A stretch of DNA of 64,000 nucleotides, taken from Phoronis australis. Taxonomy: Eukaryota > Phoronida > Phoronidae. Below are positions 48,223-60,600 of the stretch, piece by piece. Position 1 is the first letter of the stretch. Every line of letters begins with the position of its first letter. Below the pieces are notes generated by a model. It was not told where the DNA came from. It did no database searches and saw only the letters and a program-made list of their open reading frames with translations. The position numbers were made by a program, and so were the translations under genes. The stretch lies in assembly GCA_002633005.1 (NCBI GenBank), contig NMRA01000425.1:12230-76229 (forward strand), read 5' to 3'.

Positions 48223-49138
48223 TGACATTGATGGCCAATCACGTGGGCCCAGGGTGTAATCTCCAAACTCAGACTCAAAGCCTAACTGTTCACAGTGCAC
48301 AATTCAAGTAAATTTACTAGAAGTGACCTGTTTCCTATTGAGGCACTGACTCAATGACTTGCATCAATTTATCATACTCCCACGAAAAATTTAACCCTCA
48401 CCATCATCTTGGTCGTAATCAGGGGGTTCTATTCTCGGCATACTTTATAGTTTCGCAATCTTTCCTCTTCGCTCTTTCAATCTTTGAAACGCCAATAAGC
48501 TTGTGATTTGTGATACTACTGCCTGGAACTCACGTCAATCCCTGAAGTTACTTGATGCAAATGCCAACTGGTGACACACATTGTGCTCATTACTGTCTTC
48601 ATCTCCAAAGGAAAGCCATTCTTTCACACAGTCAATGCTCTTTGCCCATGTCACTTTCGAGAAACTCAACAAATTAGATGAATTTAGTGCTTGAAAGTGT
48701 ATGCAGCATTTATAGACAGCATCTCTAAGGGAGCCGCCATGTTAGATTAGGTCTGCAGTTACTTAATTTGTGATCTTGTGATTGGCTAAAATGCCATCTT
48801 GTGCTAGTCTTTTGTTGGATTTAGCGCTACCTCTTGTTCAATAATGTAACATTTGGACTGACAAAAAACTATTTTTCTACAAAAAGTGTGCAACTTAAAA
48901 CGTGGGAACTTTTCAGGTATCAATTGCTTAATGGTATATCTAGCCATACAGAAAAAATCAAGTTGCCCCCCTAAAATGGTCACAGGATGAAAAGACTGGA
49001 GCTACGGCCAATGGCCTGGATAACACGAAAAAGTTTTCTCCTTAATCTACTATTCTGTATCAATAAATGAACAGTTTATGCCCTACTAACACGCGTGTTT
49101 ACACAACATTCGAAAACTACTCAGACTAGCTAAGTGTG

Positions 49139-49140
<2 letters not shown>

Positions 49141-49207
<67 letters not shown>

Positions 49208-49262
49208 ATGCGTATACGCGTGCGCGCGTGTGTGTGTACGTGCCCGTGTGTGTGCGTGTGTA
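49141..49262. repeat. (GT)n microsatellite
   Basis: A pure GT tract of more than 60 bases is followed by imperfect GT/GC text. It produces the artificial His/Thr- and Cys/Val-rich open frames in this region. Confidence 0.95.
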
Positions 49263-49498
49263 TATATGGGGGGTTTGGTGGGTGTGGGTTAGATTTAGCG
49301 CAAAAATGTAACGAAAAATGGCGCAAACCAAGTAAATTGATAGGCAAGACGGGTTTAATGCCCCTTTAAGTATTCGTATAAGTGTATGGTGCCGACAAGG
49401 TGCAACTGGAATCAGTGTTTTTTCTTTTGCTGAAGACATTGCAATTGGGAAAAGATGCACTCGCCCTGCAGAACGCCGAGTAAGTGACACAGGTGCAC

Positions 49499-52423
49499 TC
49501 AAAGTTCACAGATGTAGCGACCTACATCAGTACACGGTCTCCCCTCCATTGTTTGGTTACCAGGATTGAAAGCGAGGCAGGGATCTGAAAAGAGAACGAA
49601 ACACAGTAACACTCTGTGGATATAGGGTCATACAATAACTATTTAGAATATCGAATTTCCGATATGAAATAAAAAGAGTAAACTTGCTCATACTCATCCA
49701 TTCACTATGTGGCTATGGATAATTAAGTCGGGCATTCTTAAAAATTATTCATATTTATACATACATTTTATTGAACCTTTGGTGCCGTTTCAGACAATTG
49801 CGTTCTTCAGTGAAAATTAGGAGTGCAGTGACATTTACGAAAAATGAGATAAACCACTCCAAGTATATATCCGAAATTTGCAGATAAAGGTTTTCTGATA
49901 AGTAAAAATTTGAATTGTACTCCGAAGAATACAGTGCGTTGTCAAAAACACAAAATGCTGGATTGGGTTCTATTACAGAGTAAACGTTTCCTTTGTTAAA
50001 TTTCATTTCAGGGGTACTACAGATAATCATTAATCGAATAAACAATTACGACATCTATGCGACACGTAAATATTGCACAAATGAATTATTATAAAACAAT
50101 TGAAAACAGCAATAACACACACACAGAAACACACACTCTTAGCTAAGCAATTATGAGCAATCGAAAGTTACGAAAATACAATTATTTTAATCCTTCTTAA
50201 TGAATTTTTCATTGAGGTTAACTGTAACACAATATAAACACCCAAAAAATGTCTTCTTGAAAAACGTCTGGCATGCGGGTAGGTTATGGAAACTGGTTCT
50301 AAGACTGAAGCTGAAAAGATATCAAACCCCAAACTACAATATACCTCGGTATCTACCAAGGTTCACAAGTCGGTGATTGTAAAGAATGACTAGCGTAATT
50401 GTCGGGTTTGTTAACTAATTTTGCAGTGAAATTCTTGGTTGTATGGAACTGTACCTTAAGAGTCTCTATTGATGAACAATAATAACAAAATTAAAATGAA
50501 CCAATGAAATTATGTTTGATTTGATAACTACAACTCGATCAAAACACAAATTCGCAGCGCAAACGCTCGCGGCTAATATCGGAGGCACAAGTTGTAATAT
50601 CTGAATACATAGCTCACGTACGGCAGTTGGCATTCCAGGGCTAGATATGGACATAAGTACAGTGTAATGTCAAAAAGCATTTTTTCCACTTGCGTGTTTA
50701 TGTATATGACAAACTCGCTTATTGCTCCTCTTTATACTCATGAAGAACTTTTACGTTAAAAGTCTAATACATACCAGCTACTTTCCACACCTCAACGTCA
50801 GTCCATTTAACGTTGCTTCCACAGTAGAAATGACCGTCGTAGGTGGTTTTACCGGACAAGCAGCAGCCGTTAGACGGGAAGTACTTGTTGGAGCTGTCAT
50901 ACGAGTAGCTACCAGAGAAGAACAACAAGGAGTGATCCAGACCAAAAGATGGACCATAGTTGTTCTTGTCGTACAGAGCGTATTCGTAATACCAGAACGG
51001 GACGTACTTGACTGTTGTGCATCCTTGTCTACACAGCCGAAATATGAATGCGTTGTTGTCGGGCTTGTACATATTGGCACTTGTCCAGGAGACAGAGGCA
51101 TACCCACCGAACGTGGTTCCACTCGTTGAATCTTTCCCAATAGACATGGTTGGGCCTTTATTGTTGCATCTTCTGTGAAATACTGAAGCGTTCATTCCGT
51201 CACGTGATGCTCGGTACAGAAGCTTGAATCCCTTTCCTGGGAACCATTGTCTCAGCAAAGCTACATGGTCTGTAGTCAAGAGGTTTGAACTGAGAATGCC
51301 CTCCCTGTCTAAAATTCAAACATATGCAGTCAAAGTGTGTCATCCATATTTTCACACAGAGCACTGCGATTGTCGCTGTTGGAATCATAACCAAACAACA
51401 CAAAGGCGGTACCTACGATATTAGTTTACACACAGCCAAAGAATCGGTCACAACGAAACGTAAAACCTGAGTAGTTTATTCATTAACTTATCAAACGTAA
51501 CTGAAAATGCCGCTAGAAAAACAACAGACTGTTAACACTTACTTGTACGAACAAATAAATTAAGTAAAGGTATTCAGTTAATCTATGCTAAAGGTGATGA
51601 GATTTCAAAATAATCACAAGTGTAAGGTGGTCATGGATCTTTCAGACAGACAGACAGACAGGTTTGTTCACCTAAAATGCTATTGAAAAATTGACATTTC
51701 CCGCTATTGGCATTTAATACCTTTTCCCGTCTCTTTTCCATCAGCCCATATGATGTCGCCTTTTTTAAAAGATTCTTGACCAAGGAGAGACCTCAAACGA
51801 TGAGAGTCCATAGAGACTATGTGAGAATTCTCTTCTAGACATTTTCTCCGTGCAGTTTCCCAATCCACTGATACGTTGCTCAGTTTAAAACACGAATGTC
51901 CAAAGTAACGATATTGGCTTGGGCAGTACAGTTTACTTAGAATGCGTTCGAAGGAGGACGATGACATTTCTTGTTGACGTATCACTTCCTGTAGTAACTC
52001 GGTTATATTAAGTGAAAACTCATTGTGAAGGTCTTTAATCTCCGTGTGAAAGCGATTCGTGATTCTTAGAATCGTCGACTTAAAATCCCAGTTCTTAAGA
52101 CTTTCTTCACCGCTTTTGTTTCGCATTCCTTCAAGCTCCGTTTGAATCCGCGTCACGGTTTTCAGAATGGTCGATTGAAAATCCCGGTTCTTCAGTTTTT
52201 CTTCAATGCTATTGTTTCGCATTTCTTCAAGATTCGTTTGAAAGCGAGTCATGGTTTTCAGAACAGTCGATTGGAAATTTCGGTTGTTTTTTTCTTCCTG
52301 TTTCAGTAAAGAGATGACGGATTCTTCGAGAACAGATCTCTTTACGACAGAAGAAACCTTCTGGAGAAACGCGACTTGATGACACAGCACAACGATGCCT
52401 ACTAGGAGGTTAGCGTTGAACAT
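49499..52423 (-). CDS. Gene 4: secreted C-type lectin-like protein with nested TLDc domain
   Basis: Three exons: 52423-51721, 51308-50775 and 49584-49499, all joined in phase 1, giving about 440 residues. Exon 1 encodes a signal peptide (NLLVGIVVLCHQVAFLQ), three ~32-residue coiled-coil units (NRNFQSTVLK, NRDFQSTILK, NWDFKSTILR), and the lectin first half (YRYFGHSCFKLS, DWETARRKC, HIVSMDS). Exon 2 is a TLDc domain (FKLLYRASRDGM, CNNKGPTMSI, FGGYASVSW, TDVEVWKVA). Exon 3 encodes CLAFNPGNQTMEGRPC and GRYICEL then a stop, a good match to a C-type lectin C-terminus. Borders are GT-AG (donor GTATGT after exon 2). An in-frame ATG at 52447 (MSINSSAE) also occurs in genes 3 and 5, so the start is uncertain by eight codons. 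NNS, NKS, NIT and NVS are possible glycosylation sites. Confidence 0.85.
50775..51308 (-). other. TLDc exon of gene 4 (phase 1-1)
   Basis: The exon is 534 bases (2 + 177 codons + 1), with acceptor TTTTAG. Its start reads DREGILSSN where genes 1 and 2 have a Met-Gly-Ala. An internal Met is therefore not needed, which supports reading through from exon 1. Confidence 0.85.
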
Positions 52424-53957
52424 TTCTGCTGATGAGTTTATCGACAAGAATAAGAACGTGTACAGTTAGGTTGCTTCACAACACCAACAAGCTACAAGTG
52501 TCCACAACCTGAGAATATCACTCGAGCTTGTGACAGTGACATAAGTGTAGCATCTCTTTATAATGTGAACTTTTGTGATAGGTAAAACGTGGCCTTTTAA
52601 GGTGTAATGTTTTCCTTTTATCGGAAACACTGATAATTCCATGAAAACTGTCACGTGTTTGACTGCAAGATACAGCTGAAGGTCCACACACTCGTATGTG
52701 GACACGTATGTGAACAGAGATGAGAAAGGTAACTACTTTCTTTTGAAAAAACCTGCGTATTTATAAAACAGCATTCTCACAATCAGCGGTATCATTCTTA
52801 ACTAAACGCCTGCTCCATGAAGATGTCCATACCACCTCCAAGCAAGTCACATTCCTCCTGACAGTCTGGCATGACAGGGTGGTAAAAGCAGTTGTCGCAT
52901 TACGTAAAGAAGCCCAACGTACGTGTTGCTGGGTACGTGTGTTTGATATTCCCATTGTAAAACTGGTAATGTCACGTATTAGCGCCCAGGCACTTATTTT
53001 TCTAAAACAATTTTGACTCGGTCCTGCATAGTATTTTGTTATTTTTATTTATATTATTATTTATTAAAGTGAAATAAGGGAGCAAGTGAATAACGAGGAC
53101 ATAATATCAAATACAGAAAGCCTCAATGGGCGTAATCAGTCTCCTCATAACAATTAAATCATAAAATAACATAATGCACACATCAAGGTAAATTTGTCTA
53201 CTATAGGTCAATTTACAAACAAATAGTTACTTCTAAACTGTAAAGCGTCTTGAATGAATTTTGCTAGACTTTTCAAATTATTTTGGAAGATTTGAGGTAG
53301 GGCAGAACTCCGTGGTCGAAAATGAGTATATTTTTCTCAACCTGGTCCTATTTGAGCTTTGGCGGACCTCTGGGATACCGGCAGACGTAAGTACTCTTCC
53401 ACACAATAATCGTTTTTAAAAGATTGACATGTATATATGTGCGGTTTTGATTTCTCAGAGATTATTTTAAACCAGATTGAATCTTCTAACAGGAAACTGA
53501 ATGTTTTGAAGCTTTCTAAAGACACGAGTTTGCTCATAAAACTTTCAAAAAATGGCATTTTTCCATAGTGTTAAATATTGAACTTGACCAATGACTAGAA
53601 TTCTGATGTTTAAGGTCCCATAGAAAGACTTTTTGCAATTCTTTTTTCATTCATTAGAGCTAAACGGTTCCAAAGCCTTAACATATTTTCATGTTGTTTT
53701 TAGTGTGAAATTGGCCATCCTGAGTCGCTATAAAGGACTGTATCGGCAGCATGTACCTGTACACACCTAAAAATATACGTTACATTCTGTTCTATGTTTG
53801 ATAAGTCATTGTTCTTGTTTCATTTATCTTACACGACAGCGTTTATGATTTTTTAAAATTTATTTGCCTTTGATGACTGATGTATAGTCGAAGTACCGCT
53901 ACTGTTTTATTATGATATGTTTTGTACAGAGTTTTATTATATATTTACTCATATATA
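52424..53957. other. Upstream flank of gene 4 and spacer
   Basis: On the minus strand, TATAAATA near 52765-52756 could be a TATA box about 330 bases before the ATG. 52800-52920 resembles the flank of gene 1. From about 52990 to 53950 no gene or clear repeat was recognised. Confidence 0.35.
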
Positions 53958-54120
53958 TGTGTTCGTGATGCCACTTACACTGGGCGATCTATTATATCAA
54001 CTACCATCTGATGAAAGACACTTGTGTAGACACTACGAAAGTTTGTTGTACAAACTAATTAAAGCAAAGAACAGCTTACATTTCAATGCAACATGTATAA
54101 AAGAAGGTCTGTTACCCAAA
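53958..54120 (+). pseudogene. Penelope-like element N-terminal fragment (tentative)
   Basis: The open frame reads PLTLGDLLYQLPSDERHL, RHYESLLYKLIKAKNSLHF and NATCIKEGLLPKY, then runs into a (TA)n tract. The pattern (K..N.L.F...CI.EGLLPKY) resembles the region before the reverse transcriptase in Penelope-like elements as I recall them. A second diverged copy is at 58017-58122. Confidence 0.35.
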
Positions 54121-54212
54121 TATTTATATATATATATATATATATGTGTGTATGAATATATATTTATATATAATATGTGTGTGCGCGCGCGTGTGTGAGT
54201 GTGTGTGTGTCT
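54121..54212. repeat. (TA)n and (GT)n microsatellites
   Basis: TA runs at 54124-54144 and 54158-54170 are followed by GT/GC text to 54212. This sits where the missing last exon of gene 5 would be expected. Confidence 0.9.
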
Positions 54213-54521
54213 TGCCGCATACAACATGTCCAGTACAATATAGTATCTGTGATTATTCACCTGAGTGGCACTATTGTAAATTTTATTCTGGCACTTACTT
54301 GATATATTAGGACGACCTCAGGGAGGCAGGGTCCTTCAGAAACGACCAAAAAGAAACGCGGTCGACATGCAATCATGCAATTTGTAGATATTAAGCGAAC
54401 ATTTTCCTCCAGAAAATTGTGATTAGCCCCCATTTTTTCGTCAGAAAAGTGTGATCTCATTTCATCTAACCTTGATCCGCCGGCATGGAATATCAAGTTT
54501 CATAAAGATTCAGTAATTAAT

Positions 54522-55758
54522 TTACCCGCTTCTCAAAAACTGAAACACGATTGCATTGCTGTCGTACTTGTAACTCCCGACACTTGTCCAGGAGACAGAG
54601 GCATAACCACCGAACGTGGTTCCACTCGTTGAATCTTTCCCAATAGAGATGGTTGCACCCTTATCGTTGCATCGGCCGTGAAATACTGAAGCGTTCATAC
54701 TGTCACGTGATGCCCGGTACAGGAGCTTGAATGTCCTTTCCGGGAACATGGTCTGTAGTTAATAGGCTTGAACTAAGAATGGCTCCCATGTTTAAAATTT
54801 GAACATATTATACAAAGAAGGTGTCTCATCCATGTGTCCGGGCTGACAGTGCTATTGTCGCTCTTAGACTAGTTATAGCCAAACAACAAAAATGGCAGTA
54901 CCCGAAAAAGAGTTTAAACGATTTTCGTAACACGAACAGCCCAAAATGGGGTCACAGTGAAACGTGAAATCTGAGTAGTTTATTCAACAAATCTGGTGTA
55001 ACTGAAAATATTATTGATAAAACAACAGACATTTAACACTTACTTAATCTAGTTTATCTATGTTGTGATATGATGGGATTCTGAAAGCACGATTGTGACT
55101 AGGTCGTCATGAATCTTACACAGTGAAATATTTCTTCACCTAAAATGCTATTGAAAAAGACATTTAACGCCAATTGGGATTAATGCCTTTTGCCGAACCT
55201 TTTCCATCAGCCCATATGGTGTCACCTTTTTTCAACGGTTCTTGACCAAGGAGGGATCGCAAACGACTGGAGACCGTAGAATCTACGTGAATTGTTTTCA
55301 AGGCGATTCCTTTTCGCGGTTTCCCAATCTACTGAAACGTTGCTAAGTCTGAAACACCAATGTTCAAAGTAACGATATTGACTTAGGCAGTAAAGTTTGC
55401 GATGACATTTCTCGTTGGCGTGTCACTTCCTTGAGTAACTCGGTAGCATTAGGTGAAAAGACATTGCGTAATTCCGTGTGAAAGCGATTCTGGTTTTAAG
55501 AACCGTTGAATGAAAATCCCGGTTCTTCCGTCGTTCTTCACCGCTTTTGTTTCGCATTTCTTCAAGCTTTGTTTGAAAGAGAGTTAAGGTTTTCAGAACA
55601 GTCCACTGGAAAGTGCAGTTGTTTTTTTCTTCCTCTCTCAGTATAGAGATGACGTATTGTTCAAGAACAGATCTCTTTGCGACAGCCGAAGTCGCTTGGA
55701 GAGACGCAACGTCATGACACAGCACAACGATGACTATTAGAAGATTAGTGTTGAACAT
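54522..55758 (-). pseudogene. Gene 5: decayed lectin/TLDc family member
   Basis: The signal peptide (NLLIVIVVLCHDVASLQ) and two coiled-coil units survive in exon 1 (55758-55187). Frameshifts then break the lectin half, a stretch before the CPSQYRYFGH region is deleted, and the donor GT is GC (bases 55186-55185). The TLDc exon (54791-54522) has lost its acceptor (AA instead of AG), carries a 20-base deletion after TTDH, and stops halfway, after YDSNAIVFQ, where the text switches to intron-like sequence shared with gene 1. No last exon was found. The multiple independent lesions exclude a working product. Confidence 0.9.
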
Positions 55759-58016
55759 TCCTGCAGATGGGTTCATCGACAACACATGTACAGCTAGGCC
55801 GTTTCACAACACCAACGACCAACAAATGTTCTCAACTGTACTACATCACTCGAGATTTTCAAAATGAAAGGAACCAGCATGTAACATCCTTTCATAAGAT
55901 GAAAGCTTGTGAGATCACCTTCAAGGTGATCTTTTTCTTTTGTCGGAAACATTGAGATTAGATAAATTCATGAACAGTGCCATATGTTTACATTCAAGAT
56001 ACAGCTGCAGGCATGCGCACACGTATGTCTACCCGTATATAGACATACCTGAGAGGAGTAACCACTGATTTTTTCATGAAAATACGTGCGTTTCTAAAGC
56101 AGCATTCCTAGTAACATGAGTCGCAGAGCTTTTAACTGAATTCCTGCTCCACGACGGTGTCCTTATCTTCTCCAAATATGTTAAATTGAAATGAATAACA
56201 CAGCTAAAACAAAGATAACTCGAAATTTCCGTAGATAGTCTTCGTTATTTGATTGTAATCCAACGCACAAATGGCGTAGTGTGAATTTCTCATTTTATAG
56301 TCCTGTAACTTAAATTTTAATTAAATTATAGCAGCCAACGAAATGCGTCTTGTTGCGAAATTCTTTAGAAGTGACAATAACAAAAGCTACTTCAACTTCC
56401 ATTCCACTCGAAAATTGATTTAAATATTTGAAACTTTTATATGTAAAATGCTCATCATGATCTGAGTATTAATATTTTACTGCTTCAGTAATTGGCAAGG
56501 CAGGTCAACAGTTCCAACATCCGGACATGACAGACTCCAATCAAGGTGTTTAGGAATATTTGTGCTACTTTTCCAATCATAGAATTGCTCTTTGAGAAAA
56601 TGCCCCTTTCCATCGATTGCCTGCAGGCAAGGTTTGATACTTGGTGTATGTCGATTCCCTTATACCAGCAGGTTTGACGATGACAATATTTATCATGTCA
56701 TATCACTGTTGTAAGTCACGGGAAAACAACACACGAAGATCTTGATAGAAGACTTAGAAACTAGACTGGTACGTGATATCTTGCATGAATCGTAGGCGAA
56801 GATAGGCAAGATTATTTCAGACAACACCGGTTAGATCGCATGAATTGCGCCAAAACATGTCAGTAAACGACGGAGTCGTTTTTACTGTGCATTTATAGAT
56901 TTTCGTAAGCTTTCAATGAAATCTTTCACGTGCAGTACACCACACAATGGTGGTATGCATCCTCAAAAATTACGATGCCTGTTGTTCATTTTCGTTACTT
57001 TAAGAGGTATTAAACGCCATACCTCCTCGGGGTCTTCTCACTAGCACGGAATATAACTGCTCTTGTGTTATTATGATGGGACTCTGCTGATGTTTCAATT
57101 CCACCTTTAGGACAAGACAGAGATGTGTGATCAATCTCTTTTTTCTTTATGAATTCAAAAAAATTGTGAAAAAACTAAAAACAAGCAAAGTAAAAAGGAA
57201 TCCTGTTTTAATGAAACTGCTCGAGGTATGAACTCATATGAGGAGTTGTCATAGTAATTAAGCTGAAATGTCATCAATCTACTATGACTAGAAGAAGCTT
57301 CTTTTCAATATGAATATTGAGGAATGGGTGTAAATTTGAAATTACTAAGACGTGGTGTTTTGTTCAGGACTTTTAAGGTTAATGTGTTATGGAGAAATCT
57401 AGAAAATCGTCCTCTCCGGATGATCATCAATGTTGCCTAACCCCATTCATAAAAAGCATTCAGATATGATATTTCACTCATTAGATATTTATATGTGTGT
57501 CTGTCTGCCTGTCTGTTTGTCTGTCTGTCTGTCTGTGTGTGCGTGCGTGTGTGTTGTGTGTGTCTTTGTCAGTATTTGGACTTTACAATAACTTAATTCT
57601 CCTTTTTCAACATAATGGTATTGCCTACTATTTCTTTCCTAGCTATTTTTCGGCCATGTTAGTGTACAAAATGATCTCGAATGCATCTCCCCTACAAGTG
57701 TATGGACAACCATTGAAAAAACACTTTTTGGACTCGCTATTGATCAGTCACAAAAAAAACTTGTATTGAATGAGCTGCTCTAAGGTGTGTACCGTTCGCT
57801 GGCTCTGTTTCGATAGGGTTTTGAGCTTCCTAGTGAGCCTTTCATTCACACTGTTGCTTGTACGCCCCTCTTCCCGCCGTCACGTGTATTTCCCTGTATA
57901 TTTCGCTACGTATATGTTCATTCCGCTTATTGCCTGATTGTGAGATACGCAGTGTCTAAATATAGTTAGTGTTTCAATTTATTTGTTTGTTATGTTTCTC
58001 GGTGTTTTGTTATATA
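55759..58016. other. Upstream flank of gene 5 and spacer
   Basis: 55759-56100 resembles the upstream flanks of genes 1, 2 and 4. 56230-57090 is the partner of 34200-35120. A CTGT/GT microsatellite lies at 57493-57562. From 57100 to 58016 nothing else is recognised. Confidence 0.5.
57493..57562. repeat. (CTGT)n/(GT)n microsatellite
   Basis: Imperfect CTGT units pass into GTGCGTGT text. Confidence 0.9.
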
Positions 58017-58122
58017 GCTGCACACCTGAAGAAAGAAGATTGTTCCGACACTACGAGAGACTTAGTGTCAAGCATTCGAACAAAAAATTTAGACGTGTCT
58101 TCAACGAAGTCAGTGCGAATTA
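58017..58122 (+). pseudogene. Second Penelope-like N-terminal fragment (tentative)
   Basis: The frame CTPEERRLFRHYERLSVKHS then NKKFRRVFNE aligns with SDERHLCRHYESLLYKLIKA at 54010. The young LINE inserted about 200 bases further on. Confidence 0.3.
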
Positions 58123-58325
58123 AAGAAAACAAAGACTTAAACTTACCGCAAAATTTCCCATGTAAGGTATGTCAGCACAGGTGAAATAATGCATGTTCTG
58201 AGAACACTGAAAAATGCAAAGGAATATAAGACTTTGAGGCTACAACGTTTCTTCACAGGACCAGGCGTTGTCATATATTTTCTGCCAGCCATGATCTATA
58301 CTATCACAATAAAAAAGTATCGATT

Positions 58326-58341
58326 AACATTAGCATTTCAT
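58326..58341. repeat. Target-site duplication, left copy
   Basis: AACATTAGCATTTCAT is identical to 60585-60600. The first bases may merge with the A tail, so the duplication is 14-16 bp. Confidence 0.9.
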
Positions 58342-60478
58342 TTCGTCCAATTTCACTATTGAATATTACTTACAAACTTTTGTCTGGTTGTATTGCTAGA
58401 CGCCTAAAAGGCGTCCTCGTACCCCTTATTCACGAGAACCAACAAGGTTTCATGAAAGGCAGATATATTGGGGAAAACATAAGAATTTTATATGATGTAA
58501 TTCAATTCTTAGACTGTAAACCCTTTCCCGGACTCCTGTTAATGATCGATTTTGAAAAAGCTTTCGACTCGGTCTCCTGGTCTTTCATCCTCAAGGCATT
58601 ATCATACTTTAACTTTGGCCCAAGGTTCATTGACACGGTCAAAACACTCTACAACAAATCTTGTCTCTGTGTTCTCCAACATGGATTTTTCTCTGAATTT
58701 TTTGAAATGGGGAGAGGCTGTCGTCAAGGAGACCCCATTTCTCCTTACCTTTTTTTATTATGTGTAGAAATATTGGGTAATTTAATTCGTCGGGATGGTG
58801 GCATCACTGGTGTCAGGATAGGTGTTTCTGAGTTTAAATTGATCCAGTACGCTGACGACACTTGTTTGATTTTGGACGGTTCTGAGTTATCTCTAAGATC
58901 ATCTTTGAATTTAATTGACCAATTTGCGAAATTTTCTGGTTTGAAGCCAAACATCGAGAAAACAAGATGTGTTTGGATTGGTTCAAAAAAAGACTCTCAC
59001 GAAAAACTTTGTGTCAATGAGAACCTGTTATGGACCAACAAACCTTTCATGTTTTTGGGAATTAACTTCTCCACTGATTATAATACAATGCCGGGTATTA
59101 ACTATAGTTGCAGGTTTTTGGAAATTAAGAAAATGGTGGGCTCTTGGTCAAGACGAATTCTTACTGTTTTAGGTAAAATAACCGTGGTTAAGACACTTTT
59201 ATTGCCCAAGATTGTTCATTTGCTTCAATCCCTCCCTAGCCCCTCCATTGACATGATTCAAGAATTAGAGCGAGTTTTTTTTGGCTTCATTTGGAATGGG
59301 AAGAATGATAGAGTTAACAGAAATGAAATTGTACAAAATCAGGATCATGGTGGTCTAAAAATGGTTCATGTTAGTTTTTTTATTAAGTCTTTGAAAATAT
59401 CGTGGCTTCGTAAACTATTCACCTCAAATACCATACGTGACCTTGCAGAGGCAGTTTTGGGTTGTAAAGTTGATAACTTTTTTAAAATGGGAGACGCTTT
59501 CCTTAAAAAATTAGCTGAAGGCACCGACAATATGTTCTGGAAGGAAGTTTTAAGCGATGTTGTGCTCCTGTTTCAAATGTGTGACAAAAATGAAAATATT
59601 ATTTACTCTCCCCTGTGGTATAATTCAAAGATTAAAGTTGGTAAAAAATCTATTTTCTACAAGACCTGGTATGAAAGGGGAATCTATCGTGTGTGTGATT
59701 TGTTTAATGCTGAAGGTTCTTTTATGTCATACGAACAACTCTGTAATAGTTATAACTTTCAACCTCCAATACTAGAATTCTATGGATTAAGAAGTGCAAC
59801 CTTTGCAGCGTACAGGGGTCTTAAGAATAGACAAGACAACATCTTTTTACCAAATTTTCCAAATTATATGTATAAAATTTTACATAATAAATCACAAGCG
59901 GTAAATATTTATGACACCTTAGTACAGTCACTTCAGACAGCTTGTAAGTATAAAAACAAGTGGTCATCTGAGATAGATATAAACGGTGTTATAAATAATG
60001 TAAATTTTAGTGACTCTGATTCATGGTGGAGAAAAGTAAATAAACTCCCCTTCAATTGTACAAAAGATACAAAATTGCGTTGGTTTCAATACCGCTTAAT
60101 TCACAGAATATTGCCAACTAATAGTTATTTACATAAAATTAAAATAAAAACAAGTGATTTATGCTCTTTCTGTGGTGAACACAGTGAAACTTTTCTCCAT
60201 CTGTTTTGGGAATGTCGTCTTGTCTCCGTTTTCTGGCTCCTGTTTACTGACTGGTTAAAACAAACATATCATGTAAATTTTCATGTGGACAAGATAGCAG
60301 TGTTTTTTGGTTTTTTGGGAAACATTCAGTCGGAAAATTGTAATATTAATTTGCTGATCATGCTAGCAAAAAATTACATATTTAGCCAAAAGTTTGTTAA
60401 AAAAAATCTTAATTTCCAATTGTTCATAAACTTTATTAAATTACATCCTGAAGGAAATACGGTACTTGTTGAGTAATG
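58341..60478 (+). CDS. LINE ORF2 C-terminal part: reverse transcriptase and zinc finger
   Basis: The frame is open from the truncation point to TAA. Counted from 58359 it has 705 codons. Reverse transcriptase motifs are in order: FRPISLLN at the start, NQQGFMKGR (28-36), IDFEKAFDSVSW (63-74) with the first catalytic Asp, GCRQGDPISPYLF (120-132), YADD (164-167) and FLGINFS. A long linker leads to a zf-RVT region near residue 590-625 (FQYRLIHRILPTN, CSFCGEHSETFLHLFWEC), typical of L1-like ORF2 ends. No start codon belongs to it; it is a fragment of a larger polyprotein and has no promoter of its own. Confidence 0.9.
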
Positions 60479-60584
60479 ATTTAATGTTATCTTTTGTAAA
60501 CGATGTATAGTATATTGTTTGATTCGACTTGTAATTATCATGCTAGAGCAAAATAAAAAACTTCAAGTGAAAAAAAAAAAAAAA
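58342..60584 (+). mobile_element. Young 5'-truncated LINE (L1/Tx1-like)
   Basis: Exact target-site duplications flank it, and the 3' end has an AATAAA-type signal (AAATAAAAAACTTC) followed by about 15 A. The 5' end begins inside the reverse transcriptase frame (FRPISLLNITYK), so roughly the first half of the element, including the endonuclease, was never copied. The rest is an uninterrupted open frame. The perfect duplication and intact frame indicate recent movement by this LINE family. Confidence 0.92.
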
Positions 60585-60600
60585 AACATTAGCATTTCAT
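60585..60600. repeat. Target-site duplication, right copy
   Basis: Identical to 58326-58341 and directly follows the A tail. Confidence 0.9.

Larger units (their letters stand above)
45851..49369. mobile_element. Possible large TTAA-target element
   Basis: TTAA at 45851-45854 is followed by AGGTGCTTCC, and AATGCCCCT is followed by TTAA at 49366-49369 (inverse: AGGGGCATT). Inside, 46008-46080 and 48898-48985 are inverted repeats (CTGTGACCATTTTAGGGGG, TCCCACGTTTTAA). A degenerate cysteine-rich frame on the minus strand (46681-47130) may be its protein. The terminal match is short, so the outer borders are uncertain. Confidence 0.4.

Noticed and set aside
49086-49502. Histidine/threonine-rich and cysteine/valine-rich proteins at the GT tract
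   Set aside because: They are translations of a microsatellite with no conserved flanking protein.
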